Source of the DNA: Antedon mediterranea
Lineage: Eukaryota > Echinodermata > Crinoidea > Comatulida > Antedonidae
Assembly (NCBI RefSeq): GCF_964355755.1
Contig: NC_092677.1
Location: 19,252,101 to 19,316,100 of the forward strand
Reading direction: 5' to 3'
Length of the DNA: 64,000 bases
The notes under the pieces were generated by a model that saw only the letters and a program-made list of their open reading frames with translations, did no database searches and was not told where the DNA came from. Below are positions 1-11,499 of this stretch, piece by piece. The translations under genes and the position numbers were made by a program. Positions within the stretch are counted from its first letter, which is position 1. Each line of letters begins with the position of its first letter.

Positions 1-140
1 TTAATAGTCAAACTTTCAATGTGAAGGTTTCTGTTTCTGTGCAGTCTTCTAGGAACTAAAAGATTCATCAACCCTGAGATGGAAACGGTTCAAAACACTG
101 CCAAATAATGTGGAAAGGTGTGGAAAAGTGCCACCTAGAA

Positions 141-463
141 TCAAGATGTCACTATTGACCCAATAAGTCCCGGTCCATGCCAATTAGGCTGGTTTATAGA
201 GAACGGCAAACTAAGACCAGTATTATCCGAGAAGCGGGTTGCTCCAGAAGCAGCTGTGGAGCTAATACGGTGTTCATGTTTAATAAATACACGTTCCCAT
301 AATGCATACACGTGCAAGAAAAACAATCTACAATATACCGAGATGTGTAACTGCGAAACAGACGAGAATAACTGTAACAACATACGACCATGTTGTCTAA
401 ATCCAATTCAAACAGTGATAGTGATGACGAAAGTGACGACAAATAAGTAACATAATTAAACAC
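141..463 (+). pseudogene. Decayed C-terminal fragment of a cysteine-rich mobile-element-type protein
   Basis: An open stretch on the plus strand (about 150-449) reads GWFIENGKLRPVLSEKR followed by APEAAVELIRCSC and then CKKNNLQYTEMCNC. This order (GW..E.G.L.P, AP...ELI.C.C, then C.K..L..TEMC.C) resembles, from memory, a tail found on abundant repeated proteins in invertebrate genomes. Several expected cysteines are missing. The acidic Ser/Asp tail (NSDSDDESDDK) sits in another frame, implying a frameshift, and a stop lies just upstream. No complete gene is visible. The function of the parent protein is unknown to me; a single decayed exon of a host gene is the alternative. Confidence 0.35.
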
Positions 464-534
464 AAATATTATTATGTTGTTATGTTGATACTAGTGTTAT
501 ATGAATTTAATCAAGAAGAAAAGCCAAAACCATT

Positions 535-2180
535 TCAGATAATAATGGTGGCCATATTGGATAAAATGGTGGCCATTTTGGTTGAAATGTCAGCCATTTT
601 GGCCTGTTCTGTTACACAAATGATGTGCAATATTATTTGAACATTTATTGTTACTTAAATAATTGAATTTCTATCTCCATAGTATCTTTTTTAAAAAATT
701 GTCAAAAATGGTGGCCATTTTGAAATATCTGCCAACCCCCCCTTGCCTATGAAAAAAAAATGGAGCAAATATACTTTTTAGATTCAGTGATATCTATTCT
801 ACAACATATCACATTTTTACAAAATATATGTAAATAAAAGTTTAAAAAAAGATTGAAAAAAAAATGTGATTGTTATGTGACCATTTTAGATAAAATATAG
901 AATAAAATGGCAACCATTTTGGGCATAATGGCAGCCATTTTAGCTTGTTTAGTTGCACAAATGATGTGAAATATTATTAGAACATTTATTGGTACTTTTA
1001 ATATTATTTGTAAAACATGAAAACAATTAAAATTTCGTTACTAAATGGATAAAGAATATATTTAAAAAATTGTTCTTCTTTGCACCTATCCTCTTCCCCA
1101 TCCCTCAACCCTAATGTTACATACAAAACACAAATTAAGTTTGTTTAAATTTGACTTAAACAATGTGTCTCATTTTGTGACAAGTTTCTCTTTCGGAAGT
1201 AATTCCCAGGGTGCTAATTTTAGTTGAGTACATAAATCACAGTGTCTATTTATTCGTTCCTGTAAACGACATGTATTATTGTCTTGCGGTACGTACATTT
1301 GAAATCGCCAGTTCTTTAACGCTGAAATTATTATGTATTCGAGAACCATCTGTGGGCACGACCTAGATGGTACGCGAGCGAAGCGAGCGTACCATCTAGT
1401 TAAAAACAATTATCGTAGGAGGAGATAGGAAAATGCGAAGCCTCCTTGCATTTTTGTGGCGGGTATTTTTCAAGATGGACATCCATTAGACAGTGTATAC
1501 CACGATCGGAAAACACCCCTATTTGCGGCAAATCGTTGAACCTAAATTCGTTTTAATCGCCAATAACTAATTATCTAACTTAAATTAATTAGTAAACAGG
1601 GTTACATCAGGTGGTTAAAATCAGTACCGAAAGTATGATTCAATTTCTATCTCGATAACATCTTTTAAGTCTTATAAACTTACAATATTTTAAACCATTT
1701 TATCCAAAATGGCGGCCATTTTTAAATGACTGCCAACCCCCTTTGAGTATGAAAAAAAAACATGGAGCAAATACTTTTTGGATTCAGTGATGTCTATTCT
1801 ACAACATATCACATTTTTACCAAATATATGTAAATAAATTTTTTTTTAAATATTTGATTGATATATGTGGCCATTTCAGATAAAATGGTGGCCATATTGG
1901 ATAAAATGGCAGCCATTTTAGGCATAATAGCGGCCATTTTGGCTTGTTCAGTTGCAAAAATAATCTGAAATATTATTTGAATATTTATTGTTACTTTTAT
2001 GATTGAATTTCTATCTCGATAACATCATTTAATGTCATAAACGTACAATATTTTAAACAATTTTGTCCAAAATGGCAGCCATTTTGAAATGACTGCCAAC
2101 CCCCCTTGCATATGAAAAAAAAAAATGGAGCAAATACTTTTTGGATTCAGTGATATCTATTCTACAACATATCCAAATTG
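535..2180. repeat. Degenerate repeated block with GGCCATTTTGG motifs
   Basis: A block of roughly 300 bp recurs: 535-845, a partial copy near 880-1010, and copies near 1640-1850 and 1865-2175. Each has TGGTGGCCATTTTGG-like motifs, then GAATTTCTATCTC, then CTGCCAACCCCC, a poly-A run, ATGGAGCAAATA and GATTCAGTGAT. The array is interrupted by an unrelated dispersed element at about 1030-1640. No coding potential is seen. Confidence 0.7.
1030..1640 (+). mobile_element. Dispersed repeat element, copy 1 (family also at 60.9-62.0 kb)
   Basis: The left half (1030-1360, TTTCGTTACTRARTGGATA to TATTCGAGAACCATCT) recurs at 61735-62035 on the same strand. The right half (about 1395-1620, through CGTAGGAGGAGATAGG to CAGGGTTACATCAGGTGG) recurs inverted at 60955-61170. 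Between the halves lies a short palindrome (GATGGTACGCGAGCGAAGCG and its complement). No protein is recognisable, so it is probably a non-autonomous DNA element. A GATGGTTCTCG relic near 20430 may belong to the same family. Confidence 0.6.
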
Positions 2181-2609
2181 TATCAAATATAATAAAATAC
2201 TGTATCTAATTTTGGTCTCCTCATACAAACTAATCCCCACCCTTTTAAATGAATAGGTGTCATATTGGATGATAATTAAAATATCTAATTTTGGTATTGT
2301 GCCTTTGGTAACTAATTTTAAAATCATATTAAATTAACATTTTCGAAACTTTAAATCAGTGGTAATCTTTTTAGAAACTTTCAAAACAGGGAACTATATT
2401 TTAAAGGATTTTCAAAAAGCACATTACTCCATTAAAACCTGTAAAATAAAAATTAGAACACAAATTATGTATATAAATAGGATAAACATTATAATGTATA
2501 GGACAATAGTGCGACCAAAGAAACAACGCGATCGATATCAAACGCAACCTATATGATTTAAACAGCGTACTAGGCCTACTAGCGACGGCGCTTCATACCG
2601 AAAATAAAA

Positions 2610-2722
2610 CTGATGGGGCGACTTTGCGATGGGGCCACTGTGCTGGGCGACTTTGTTTTGGGGCGACTTTGTTTTGGAGCGACTTTGCGATGGGGTGCCT
2701 TTGCGATGGGGCGACTTGACTA
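2610..2722 (+). repeat. Short tandem array of GGGGCGACTTTG units
   Basis: About six imperfect units of roughly 17 bp (GATGGGGCGACTTTGC) end in GGGGCGACTTGACTAG. Near-identical arrays ending the same way occur at 29985-30072 and, as the end of an inverted-repeat element, at 25876-25934. It is therefore probably the terminal region of a mobile element family. Confidence 0.65.
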
Positions 2723-2724
2723 GA

Positions 2725-3110
2725 TCCCGAGATAGCTAGATGGGCTAGCCTAGTATCCTGGGCTAGGTCTAGGCCCTATAGAGAGGGCTAGGCTATACTA
2801 CTATACTATAGATAGGCTGCTATCTCTAGAGCCTATATAGGCTAGCTAGGGCCTATTTATAGGCTAGTAGGGCCAGGCCTAGCTGGGCCCCCTACACTAG
2901 AACTAGGCCTAGGTAGGTCTTAGTTAGACTTACTAGCCTAGAGGCTAGGCCTACCTAGTTGTTGTTTAATTTTCACTACTTACTTAGGCCTAGGCCTACT
3001 AGGCTAGGGCCTATAGGCCTAGCCTAGCTAGGCCATAGGTCTATATAGGCCTTAGGCTAGGCCTACTACTAACTAGGCCTATACTATAGGCTAGGCCTAG
3101 GCTATACATT
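2725..3110. repeat. TAGGCCTA-rich low-complexity island
   Basis: Nearly the whole stretch consists of overlapping CTAG, AGGCCTA and CCTAGG words, for example GGCCTAGGCCTACTAGG. It lies 0.5-0.9 kb upstream of the TIN2-like start codon. Smaller islands of the same composition occur near 28990-29050, 30080-30190, 31085-31210 and 36230-36340. It is not a simple tandem repeat and has no ORF. Confidence 0.7.
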
Positions 3111-3586
3111 ACAAGTCAACCACAAAATCAGGAATTCAGTGACGAGCCCAACAGCCCAATTTCTCACATTTGTATGTGGTTAACTTTTGTATAAAAACAA
3201 TAGGGCTAGGAGGATGATGCATACAAATTAACCTAAAAAACAACCTGGGCTGAGTCTCTAGCTAAATGTCCACTGTTTACTTTTTGTGCCTCACACAACG
3301 AACTGTATGAACAAGTCTTGGGTGTTTCTGATTGATTGTTGTTGTGTGTGTACGTATATATGTAGGTTGGGATCTCCCAATTGTTTACGCTTTTTGATTG
3401 GCTCCCACCTCCGAATCCGATCTCGACCCGATCATCCCCCTGGCAGCGCATATGGCGCGGCGTTTCATTTTTCATATCTGAGCAGCTGGTATTGTATACT
3501 GTACTTTTGAGCTGGTCAAGTCAAGTCAATTGCTGACTGGATTGTAATTTGTAATTCTTTTTTATCACACAGCATATTGAACACAA

Positions 3587-6500
3587 ATGGAGTTTTCAAC
3601 AGAGACAGAAAAGGTGGAAGAGCTGATTTTAGATTTTGCTCTTCAGAATAACATGTATCAGGTGATACAAGGTACTGTAGAGGCCTACTTCTACTAGCTA
3701 CTACTAGGCCCTACTAGGCCTAGGCTAGGCATATTCCATTAAATAAAAATCAATCATACCAATGTCTTTTTTGTTTTTTTAAAAATATTTTGTTATTATA
3801 AAAAAGATGTATAGGCCCTAGTAGGCCTAGGCCTATGTTTAGAAAAAATTAGGTCAACATAAATCATTTTGTATCATGTTTGTATTTTTGTTAATTTTAG
3901 CTTCCGAGCAAAAGAATAAATTAACAAAAATAGAAATTTCCAATAGGTGTGGTGAATTTAGTCCAAAATGGGGAAATTTCTGTCCAGAATGGAGAAATGG
4001 TGGCGCTATGTCGTGTCCAAAATGGAGAAATTTCTGTCCAGGATGGGGAAGTGCTGTCCAAAATAGGGAAGCTGTCTAAAATAGAGAAATCCGATTTGTC
4101 CAAATGGGGAAATTTCTGTCCAGAATGGGGAAGTGCTGTGTCCAAAATGAAGCTGTCCAATATAGAGCAATCCGATTTGTCCAAAATGGGGAAATTTCTG
4201 TCCAGAATGGAGAAATATTTTGTCCAGAATAAGGACAAAAGCGATAGATGGCGCTGTAATCGTGTCCAAAATGGGAAAGCTGTCCAATACATAGAAATCT
4301 GATTTTGTCCAAATGGGGAAATTTCTGTCCAGAATGGAGAAATGGTGGCCCTATGTCGTGTCCAAAATGGGGAAATTTCTGTCCAGGATGGGGAAGTGCT
4401 GTCCAAAATAGGGAAGCTGTCTAAAATAGAGAAATCCGATTTTTCCAAATGGGGAAATTTCTGTCCAGAATGGGGAAGTGCTGTGTCCAAAATGAAGCTG
4501 TCCAATATAGAGCAATCCGATTTGTCCAAAATGTGAAAATTTCTATCCAGGATCGGGAAGTGGTGTGTCTAGGGAACCCTGTCCAATATAGAGAAATCCG
4601 AGTTGTCAAAAGTGGGGAAATGTTGTCCAAAATAGAGAAACTTTCAACAGAGAAATCTAATGTTGACAAATTTCTCCAGAGGGAAGTGCTGTGTCCAAAA
4701 TAGAGAAACTACAGTATCCAATATAGGCCTAGAGAAATCCGATTTTTCCGAATTGTATAAAAGTACAATGCGTGCGCACTATTGAACGATCTTTCAATAG
4801 TGCGCACGCCATGTTTCCCACAATCGTCAAATCAAACAATCTTCAAATGAAATAATCTCTTTTCTTTCTTTTTGTTTTTCTTTTATTTTATTATAAATAT
4901 GTTTACTGAACCACTTTGGAAATCAGTACATTTGGATTGAAAGTGTACAGTATTTCAATTTAAAGAAAGAACAAATAATAATAATAATAATAAAAATGAC
5001 AGGAATTGAATTAGGTGTTGTACAGTATAATAACAATGAAATTACCCAATTTTCAGAACTAATTACATTTTTTTTTGGTCTAAAAAGGCTTCACAGCTAA
5101 TAAAGGACAGGAGTATTTCTTGAAATACCGTAGAAGCACGTCCATTTCTGATGTCCGTATATTTTCGCCAACAATCAGCTTGATAGTTAAGAATGAAGAT
5201 ATTGAAAATTTTGATAAAGTCATTAGGATGCTGACACACATGTATGAAGAACACCCTGAGGCAGTGTCCCTTCAAAGCTTTTCACAAATAATGATTGTCT
5301 TTAAGATAAAGGTAAAAAAAGACAAATGCCACTTTTTTTGATATTCATGGATATTCTTTACTTGCAGACATAAGTTTTCACTGATCAAGTGCAGGAATTC
5401 TTATTCTAAAACACATACTGTACAGTACATCATCCATACATACAGATTGTTAACATGAAAATGCTGTAAGCTGAAAATACTATACTAAGTGATATTTTTA
5501 TACAATTTTTAAAATCTGGCTTTAATTTGTCAACAATGAAATGTAAACATACTTTATATTAATCTCGGACATAATTTCTTGGTTTATAATAGTACCTGTA
5601 TGCATGTATGTTTGAGTTTCCGCTCAGAACATTGTGATTAGTTAATTCTTCCCTTTTATCATTAACTTTATCATTTGCATTAAACTCCCATCAATTCAAA
5701 TTATTTGTCAGTACTGTAGTAGTACAGTATTGTTTAGGCCCTACTCATTCTTCTTCCTACATTGTTAAGCGTTGATAATATGGCATTTCTTAGACTACAA
5801 ACAATACTAATCTTTCCCCCATTGTAAATGAACTAATCTTCACAATGCAGACATTGCTAATATCAGGAAAACAGGTTTTATTTATTTTACTTGATGTTCC
5901 GAAATGGAACTTAATTGCTGCTTTTCATTTTAAAAAGTTTCTTGAAAATCACAGCCTAATAGCATAAGTTTTGTTTCTATTTACAGACCATTCTTTATGA
6001 AATGTCCAAAGAGTTTCAATTCAGCAAAATGTTATCTAAACTTGATGAGTACTTTCCAAGTAAACCAAATAACCCAGTAAGTATAATTAATTATCAATAG
6101 ACTCGAAAAAATTGTTGTTTTTCAATTCGTGCTGAAACTTTTAAAACAAATTAGAATGAATGGCAATACAGAGGAAAAGATACATGATCAATATTTAGGT
6201 AGAAATAATTATGTTTATGAATGTTCAATTGCAGTTATTGGGTATTGACATTACATTATTTTTTAAATCTAGAAGATTCACAAGTATAAGACTGAATCAT
6301 GGCGAAAAATACTCAAAGGAATGATTTGTAGCCAACCAAAAGAGAGACTTCGTATTAAGGAACGTTTGGAAGAGCAATACAATAAGAAATATAGACACAG
6401 ATTTGAAGAAGATGTTAGAAAAATTGTAAAGAAATTTAAAGCATGTCTACCCAGGCCCATCTTGGAGCAGGTATGGAAATAATGTCAACATTGTAAAAGT

Positions 6501-9500
6501 TTCGCATTGCACCATTTCACTAATTCTGAAAAATGATTATGGAATTTTGAAATTATACTATATAATATTTTTTCCAGTCAGGGTTGAAGTGGCTTGATTT
6601 TTAAAATTGATAAAGTTAGGAATTAACTGGAAATATTTACACAATTTTTAAAAAATCGTCAAAGTTGGGAAATATCGTTTAAAGTTGTCTACAGCAATTT
6701 CTATTTTATAAAATATAAACATTGATAATCAACACCACTTACTTTTCGTCAGTGGTGGCAAAGCGTTATGACATTTTTAAAATGGTAAATATAGAACTTT
6801 TTTTCAAATGTTAAAGAGATTCACTACTTGCTTCACTACTTGCTTCACTACTTGCTTCACTACTTGCTTCACTACTTGCTTCACTACTTGCTTCACTACT
6901 TGCTTCACTACTTGCTTCACTACTTGCTTCACTACTTGCTTCACTACTTGCTTCACTACTTGCTTCACTACTTGCTTCACTACTTGCTTCACTACTTGCT
7001 TCACTACTTTGGTTCATGTTAAAAGAATACAGTAATATAATAATAAGCGTTTGTGACCAAATGTCAATTTTCCTGAAAATCAATAGGCATGTTCTGTAAG
7101 TATTTAACTATTTTACACACAAACATTCGGGACGATAACTTAAAAATTGTGGATGCTATCGTGCTAACAAACAAATGAAAGTGAAGTACTTCGCAAAATA
7201 TATCAAGGAAAACTATATTCAGAGAGAGAGGCTCACTACTTATGTAGATGTTTTGATCCATTTGAGGGTGACCTATTTAATATCTCATATTATGGAAGAT
7301 ACAGGTAAGTCGGATTTTAATATACTGTAATAAGCTTTTGTGATGTGACCAATATATCAATTTTCCTGAAAATCCATAGGCATGCACTGTAAGTATATTC
7401 CTATTAACACCAACAAATTCAGGATGCTATCGTGCAAACAAACAAAGCAAGTACTTGGCAGTATATACCAGGGACAAATATTTGGATAGAGAGGGTTTAC
7501 TACTTGTTAGGTCCATGTTAAAAGAATACAGGGGGCCTGCTATTTCATCTCAGATGAAAGATACAAGTAAGTCAGATTTTAATATAAGCTTTGGTGACTT
7601 GACCAATCAAAAATTCAGGACGATAACTTAAACATTGTGGACGCTATCATGCTAACAAACAAAGCAAGTACTATACTTGGCAAAATTTTGTTTTTGCCAA
7701 GACTACATAACCTCCTTTACAGAGGTAATAAATAGCTGGTTAACTAAGGTAAGTTACTGAAAATTGGTAAAAAAATAAACTATCACTAAACAATTAGATT
7801 GTTCTTATACTATATTAATAAATGATAGATACATTTTGAAAGATTAGACATTGGTGCATATGTACAATTGATGTTTTTGACCACAAATATAGCCATAAAT
7901 TGTATATTGGAAAACCATATTCCTATATCTTTAACAAACTATGATATCATTTGTGAACCATTTGATTAATCAGTTTTTAATGTTCAGTTTCAACAATTTT
8001 TAGCTTTTTACTTTGACCCCATTCCTGTCAATTATTAACGTAAAGCCCTTTTAAAAATCGTTGAATCTGGTTTTAAACTCAATGCAACTCGACTGCAACT
8101 CAATGTCTTAAGTTGAACTTTTGCAATATCTTTGATTCCTTTCTAAATTCGACTACTTTTTTATACCTGGCATTAAATATTTACAGTACAGTATGTGTCA
8201 TATTTGATACTTTTTTCATCTTAATTCTACATTTAGATTGTTAATGAAACTGAAATTTCACCACCACACTACAATTTGCAGTTGTCACAAAAATCTGTTC
8301 TTGATAAATTGTTATACAAATGTTTCCAATGTGCTCCTACTGAAGAGACTTTATTGTTGATATTAGAGGAAGTATGGAATGCTGAAAGTCACCAAACACA
8401 AAGCATACAGGAAAGCCAGCTTTTTAATTTCATTTGCTCACAATCTGTCATGTCATCACAAGCTTCTCAAGAAAACGAAATAGTACATCAGTTAGTCTCT
8501 TATTTAGAGGCTAATAGTCAGAGTTTAAGCAGTGAGAGTAATGAACCCTTGTTTGCTATTATTTGCCCAAAAACAGCTGGAGAGTATTCTAGAGGAGACA
8601 GTTCTGAAAGTAGCAAATCAATCACACTTCTTAGAAATCCTCGTGAAATTATCCTACCAGGAGACAACATAAGAGGTGTTCAAATGTCACATTCTGATCT
8701 TAAAAACAAGGAAAAAACACAAACCTGTTTTGAACAGTCAAGAACATATGTTAACTCTGCAAAAACTCCACAAATGTCTGACATAGAAAATGTGGCAATA
8801 ATAGTTAATGATGATGACGAAACCAACAAGGTATTGGTAATTACAGATGATGACCAACAAGCAAAACCTGACAATATTCCAATCGAAGGAAAAGATGGGA
8901 ATCTTGACAAAACAGATATTCAAGGACTTTCTATAAAGTAAGTACATATTATATTGAACTAATTAACAAAATTGATCTGTTTTATTTGGCAACAACCCGT
9001 ATTACAAGCTTTTCAAAACATTTTCTAGCCACTATCTGCCTCCTTCTTCGATTTAGTTGCTGCCTTCAACAATTTGAAGATTTTGCAACTATGAGGTCTA
9101 ATAGAAGGTAGTGACTGTGGCTATGTGAACTAGTACACTGGGCTAATCCCCTACTCAACTCAAAAAAATGTTAAAAATAAGCTCTTTCTTAGTTCAAATA
9201 AACTAGTAAAATCCCTATTCTTTTGTACACAAATGTAAAAATTATCCACTATATACCCACCAACGTTTTTTGCCATTTTTCATTTTCTAGGGTGTTACCG
9301 GATATGTTATTATATCGGTTCAACTACCTAACTACTGAAAAAAGTCTGTCCAAATTTTGTATTTTTCCATTTTAATGATGTATTGTCCCCCAAAAAACAT
9401 GAAAAATAAATCAAACTTTGAATAGATTATTTTGTATTTTTAATAAAGTCAATCACTTTGTAGAAAAAAAACAACAAAAATGAATTTTTTCACTTTTCAC

Positions 9501-11330
9501 AAAATAATTGGTTCAATTCAACCAAAAACCCATTGGATGGCAGCCAATTTGACTATTGTTTTTTAGGTAAATACATTTTTTTTTCGATCCAATCAAAATA
9601 GATAAGTATTAGGTGACATTAAAATTCATGTTTATTTGTTTTGATTTTTAAACATTTTTTATGCACATTTTAAACCAGATATTAAATTCATGCCTACCTG
9701 AGTGCACACAAGCATTCTGTGTACACTGGCTAGAATATAAGACTTGTTCTACCACCAGAACCATGGAGCGAGCTTAAACCTTTACCAATATTATGGCTAC
9801 GTATTACTGTTCCACTCACTCGCATGTGTAAACACAAGGAAGTATACCGTAGGCAACGTATTACTGTTCCACTCACTCGCATGTGTAAACACAAGGAAGT
9901 ATACCGTAGGCTACGTACTGTTCCACTCACTCGCATGTGTAAACACAAGGAAGTATACCGTAGGCTATGTACTGTTCCACTCACTCGCATGTGTAAACAC
10001 AAGGAAGTATACCGTAGGCTACGTACTGTTCCACTCACTCGCATGTGTAAACACAAGGAAGTATACCGTAGGCTAGGTACTGTTCCACTCACTCGCATGT
10101 GTAAACACAAGGAAGTATACCGTAGGTTACGTACTGTTCCACTCACTCGCATGTGTAAACACAAGGAAGTATACCGTAGGCTACGTACTGTTCCACTCAC
10201 TCGCATGTGTAAACACAAGGAAGTATACCGTAGGTTACGTACTGTTCCACTCACTCGCATGTGTAAACACAAGGAAGTATACCGTAGGCTACGTACTGTT
10301 CCACTCACTCGCATGTGTAAACACAAGGAAGTATACCGTAGGCTACGTACTGTTCCACTCACTCGCATGTGTAAACACAAGGAAGTATACCGTAGGCTAC
10401 GTACTGTTCCACTCACTCGCATGTGTAAACACAAGGAAGTATACCGTAGGCTACGTACTGTTCCACTCACTCGCATGTGTAAACACAAGGAAGTATACCG
10501 TAGGCTACGTGCTGTTCCACACACTCGCATGTGTAAACACAAGGAAGTATATCGTACAAGATACAACTTTATTGTCTTTGTCAAAAATGAATGTTGGTTG
10601 ACAACAATTTTGATTAAAAAATGTGTATTATTTGTGTATTAAATCAAGCCCGTTGAAAAATGTTTGCATCTTGTTTTATTAACTATCACTTATCAGTATC
10701 TGTTATACAATTCTTTAATATGTATGTGTGCAACGTTTCAACTTGTTGTCAACAAAAAATCTTCATCTGGCAATGACTAGATCAAATGAAGCATAATTGC
10801 TTGCATGTTTTCAGGGAGCATTGTACAAATGCTGATATTGTGTGTATGTCTACTATATTTGCAGGTTTAATCCAGAATGTACATCAACACAATACAATAT
10901 TATCAATGATGTTTGTGTAGATTCACAGGGATATGCTGGTGGAGTTGAACATGCAGGCAAGTATGTAACAATTGAACAATAATGTAGTGTAATAATCCAA
11001 GTGTAGGTGTTTAATTTTACAAAAAAAGTACACCAAATATGTATATATAGTGACAATCTATATCTGTCCGGGTGCCAAGGTGAGTTTTTTTTTGGGTCTA
11101 GCCTATCATAGAAGCATTATCATGCTTCTTTATTTTCTCAAATTTATGATGGCGTCATTCAAAGAGGCATTCCTCAAATATAATAGTAAAGTTACAGCCA
11201 AATCCATTTAATATAGATGATTGTTACATGCTCCTTATAATTATATTGTAATCAAATACAATGACATACTGTACGACTCTTATCATTATTATTTATTCTT
11301 TACAGATAGTGAAGATATGTCATTTTGAAG
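3587..11330 (+). CDS. TIN2-like (TINF2-type) shelterin protein, seven exons
   Basis: Coding exons: 3587-3671, 5088-5311, 5987-6076, 6273-6470, 8282-8937, 10865-10960 and a terminal exon from 11306. All junctions are GT-AG and phases agree, giving about 450 residues, close to human TIN2. Residues about 80-198 align by eye with the TIN2 TRFH-like domain: a helix ending in EYFPSKP (human HHFPESGP), and ERLEEQYNKKYRHRF (human QELEQEYGEPF) leading to ACLPRP (human KALPTP). TIN2 bridges TRF1/TRF2 and TPP1 at telomeres. The C-terminal part is acidic and low in conserved sequence, with two SUMO-interaction-like motifs (AIIVNDDDE, VLVITDDD). I see no clear FxLxP TRF-binding motif. The final exon has two possible acceptors; the first gives a stop at 11307-11309, the second ends the protein at 11330. 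AATAAA lies at 11481. Exon structure is secure; orthology rests on alignment from memory. Confidence 0.7.
3957..4720. repeat. Higher-order tandem repeat in intron 1 of the TIN2-like gene
   Basis: Short degenerate units (GTCCAAAATGGGGAAATTTC, TGTCCAGAATGGGGAAG) are arranged in a larger repeat of about 345 bp. The segment starting at 3986 recurs almost unchanged from 4331, then degenerates to about 4720. The minus-strand ORF of 202 residues here, rich in FWT and SILD, is a by-product of the repeat. Confidence 0.8.
4770..4809. other. Perfect 17-bp-arm hairpin
   Basis: GCGTGCGCACTATTGAA at 4770-4786 is exactly complementary to 4793-4809, separated by six bases. The sequence just after it (GCACGCCATGTTTCCCACAA) recurs near 36422 next to the ELMO gene, so the hairpin is probably the end of a small dispersed element. 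It lies in intron 1 of the TIN2-like gene. Confidence 0.8.
6829..7008. repeat. 12-bp minisatellite, about 15 units
   Basis: CTTCACTACTTG is repeated about fifteen times with almost no variation, in intron 4 of the TIN2-like gene. Because 12 is a multiple of three, several frames stay open on both strands; these are not genes. Confidence 0.95.
7035..7690. repeat. Degenerate direct repeat of roughly 270-290 bp
   Basis: Blocks starting near 7045, 7330 and 7585 share AAGCTTTTGTGA-CCAA, CAATTTTCCTGAAAATC, ATAGGCATG-CTGTAAGTAT, then CGATAACTTAAA-ATTGTGGA, GCTATCGTGCTAACAAACAA and AAGTACTTGGCA. The copies differ by substitutions and indels. It lies in intron 4 of the TIN2-like gene, next to the 12-bp array. 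Confidence 0.65.
9803..10556. repeat. 54-bp minisatellite, 14 units, in intron 5 of the TIN2-like gene
   Basis: Fourteen copies of a unit containing CACTCGCATGTGTAAACACA and GGAAGTATACCGTAGGC. The first one or two units carry an extra TAT and are 57 bp long; the rest are 54 bp and nearly identical, which suggests recent expansion or homogenisation. Both strands are open for more than 270 codons, repeating an 18-residue peptide, because the unit length is a multiple of three. Confidence 0.95.
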
Positions 11331-11480
11331 AAAAAAGAAAAATGTAATGACTACACTCAGATTATCATGTTCCAATCACAGAAGCATATTCACATTAGGT
11401 TTTTGGAGCAGTGTAATTTAGAAACATTTTGAAAAAGAACAAATTATATACTATGTTTTTATAATATTTAATGTATCTGC

Positions 11481-11486
11481 AATAAA
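11481..11486 (+). promoter_or_regulatory. Polyadenylation signal of the TIN2-like gene
   Basis: AATAAA in GCAATAAAACC lies about 150-170 bp after the predicted stop codon, consistent with the end of the transcript near 11500. Confidence 0.6.
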
Positions 11487-11499
11487 ACCATTAATCAAA

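Noticed and set aside
3921-4669. 202-codon minus-strand ORF with FWTEISPFWT repeats
   Set aside because: It lies in the 345-bp higher-order repeat of an intron, with other frames open as well.
9730-10642. ORFs of 272 and 284 codons on opposite strands with a repeated 18-residue peptide
   Set aside because: They follow exactly from a stop-free 54-bp minisatellite inside an intron; both strands are open equally and there is no conserved domain.
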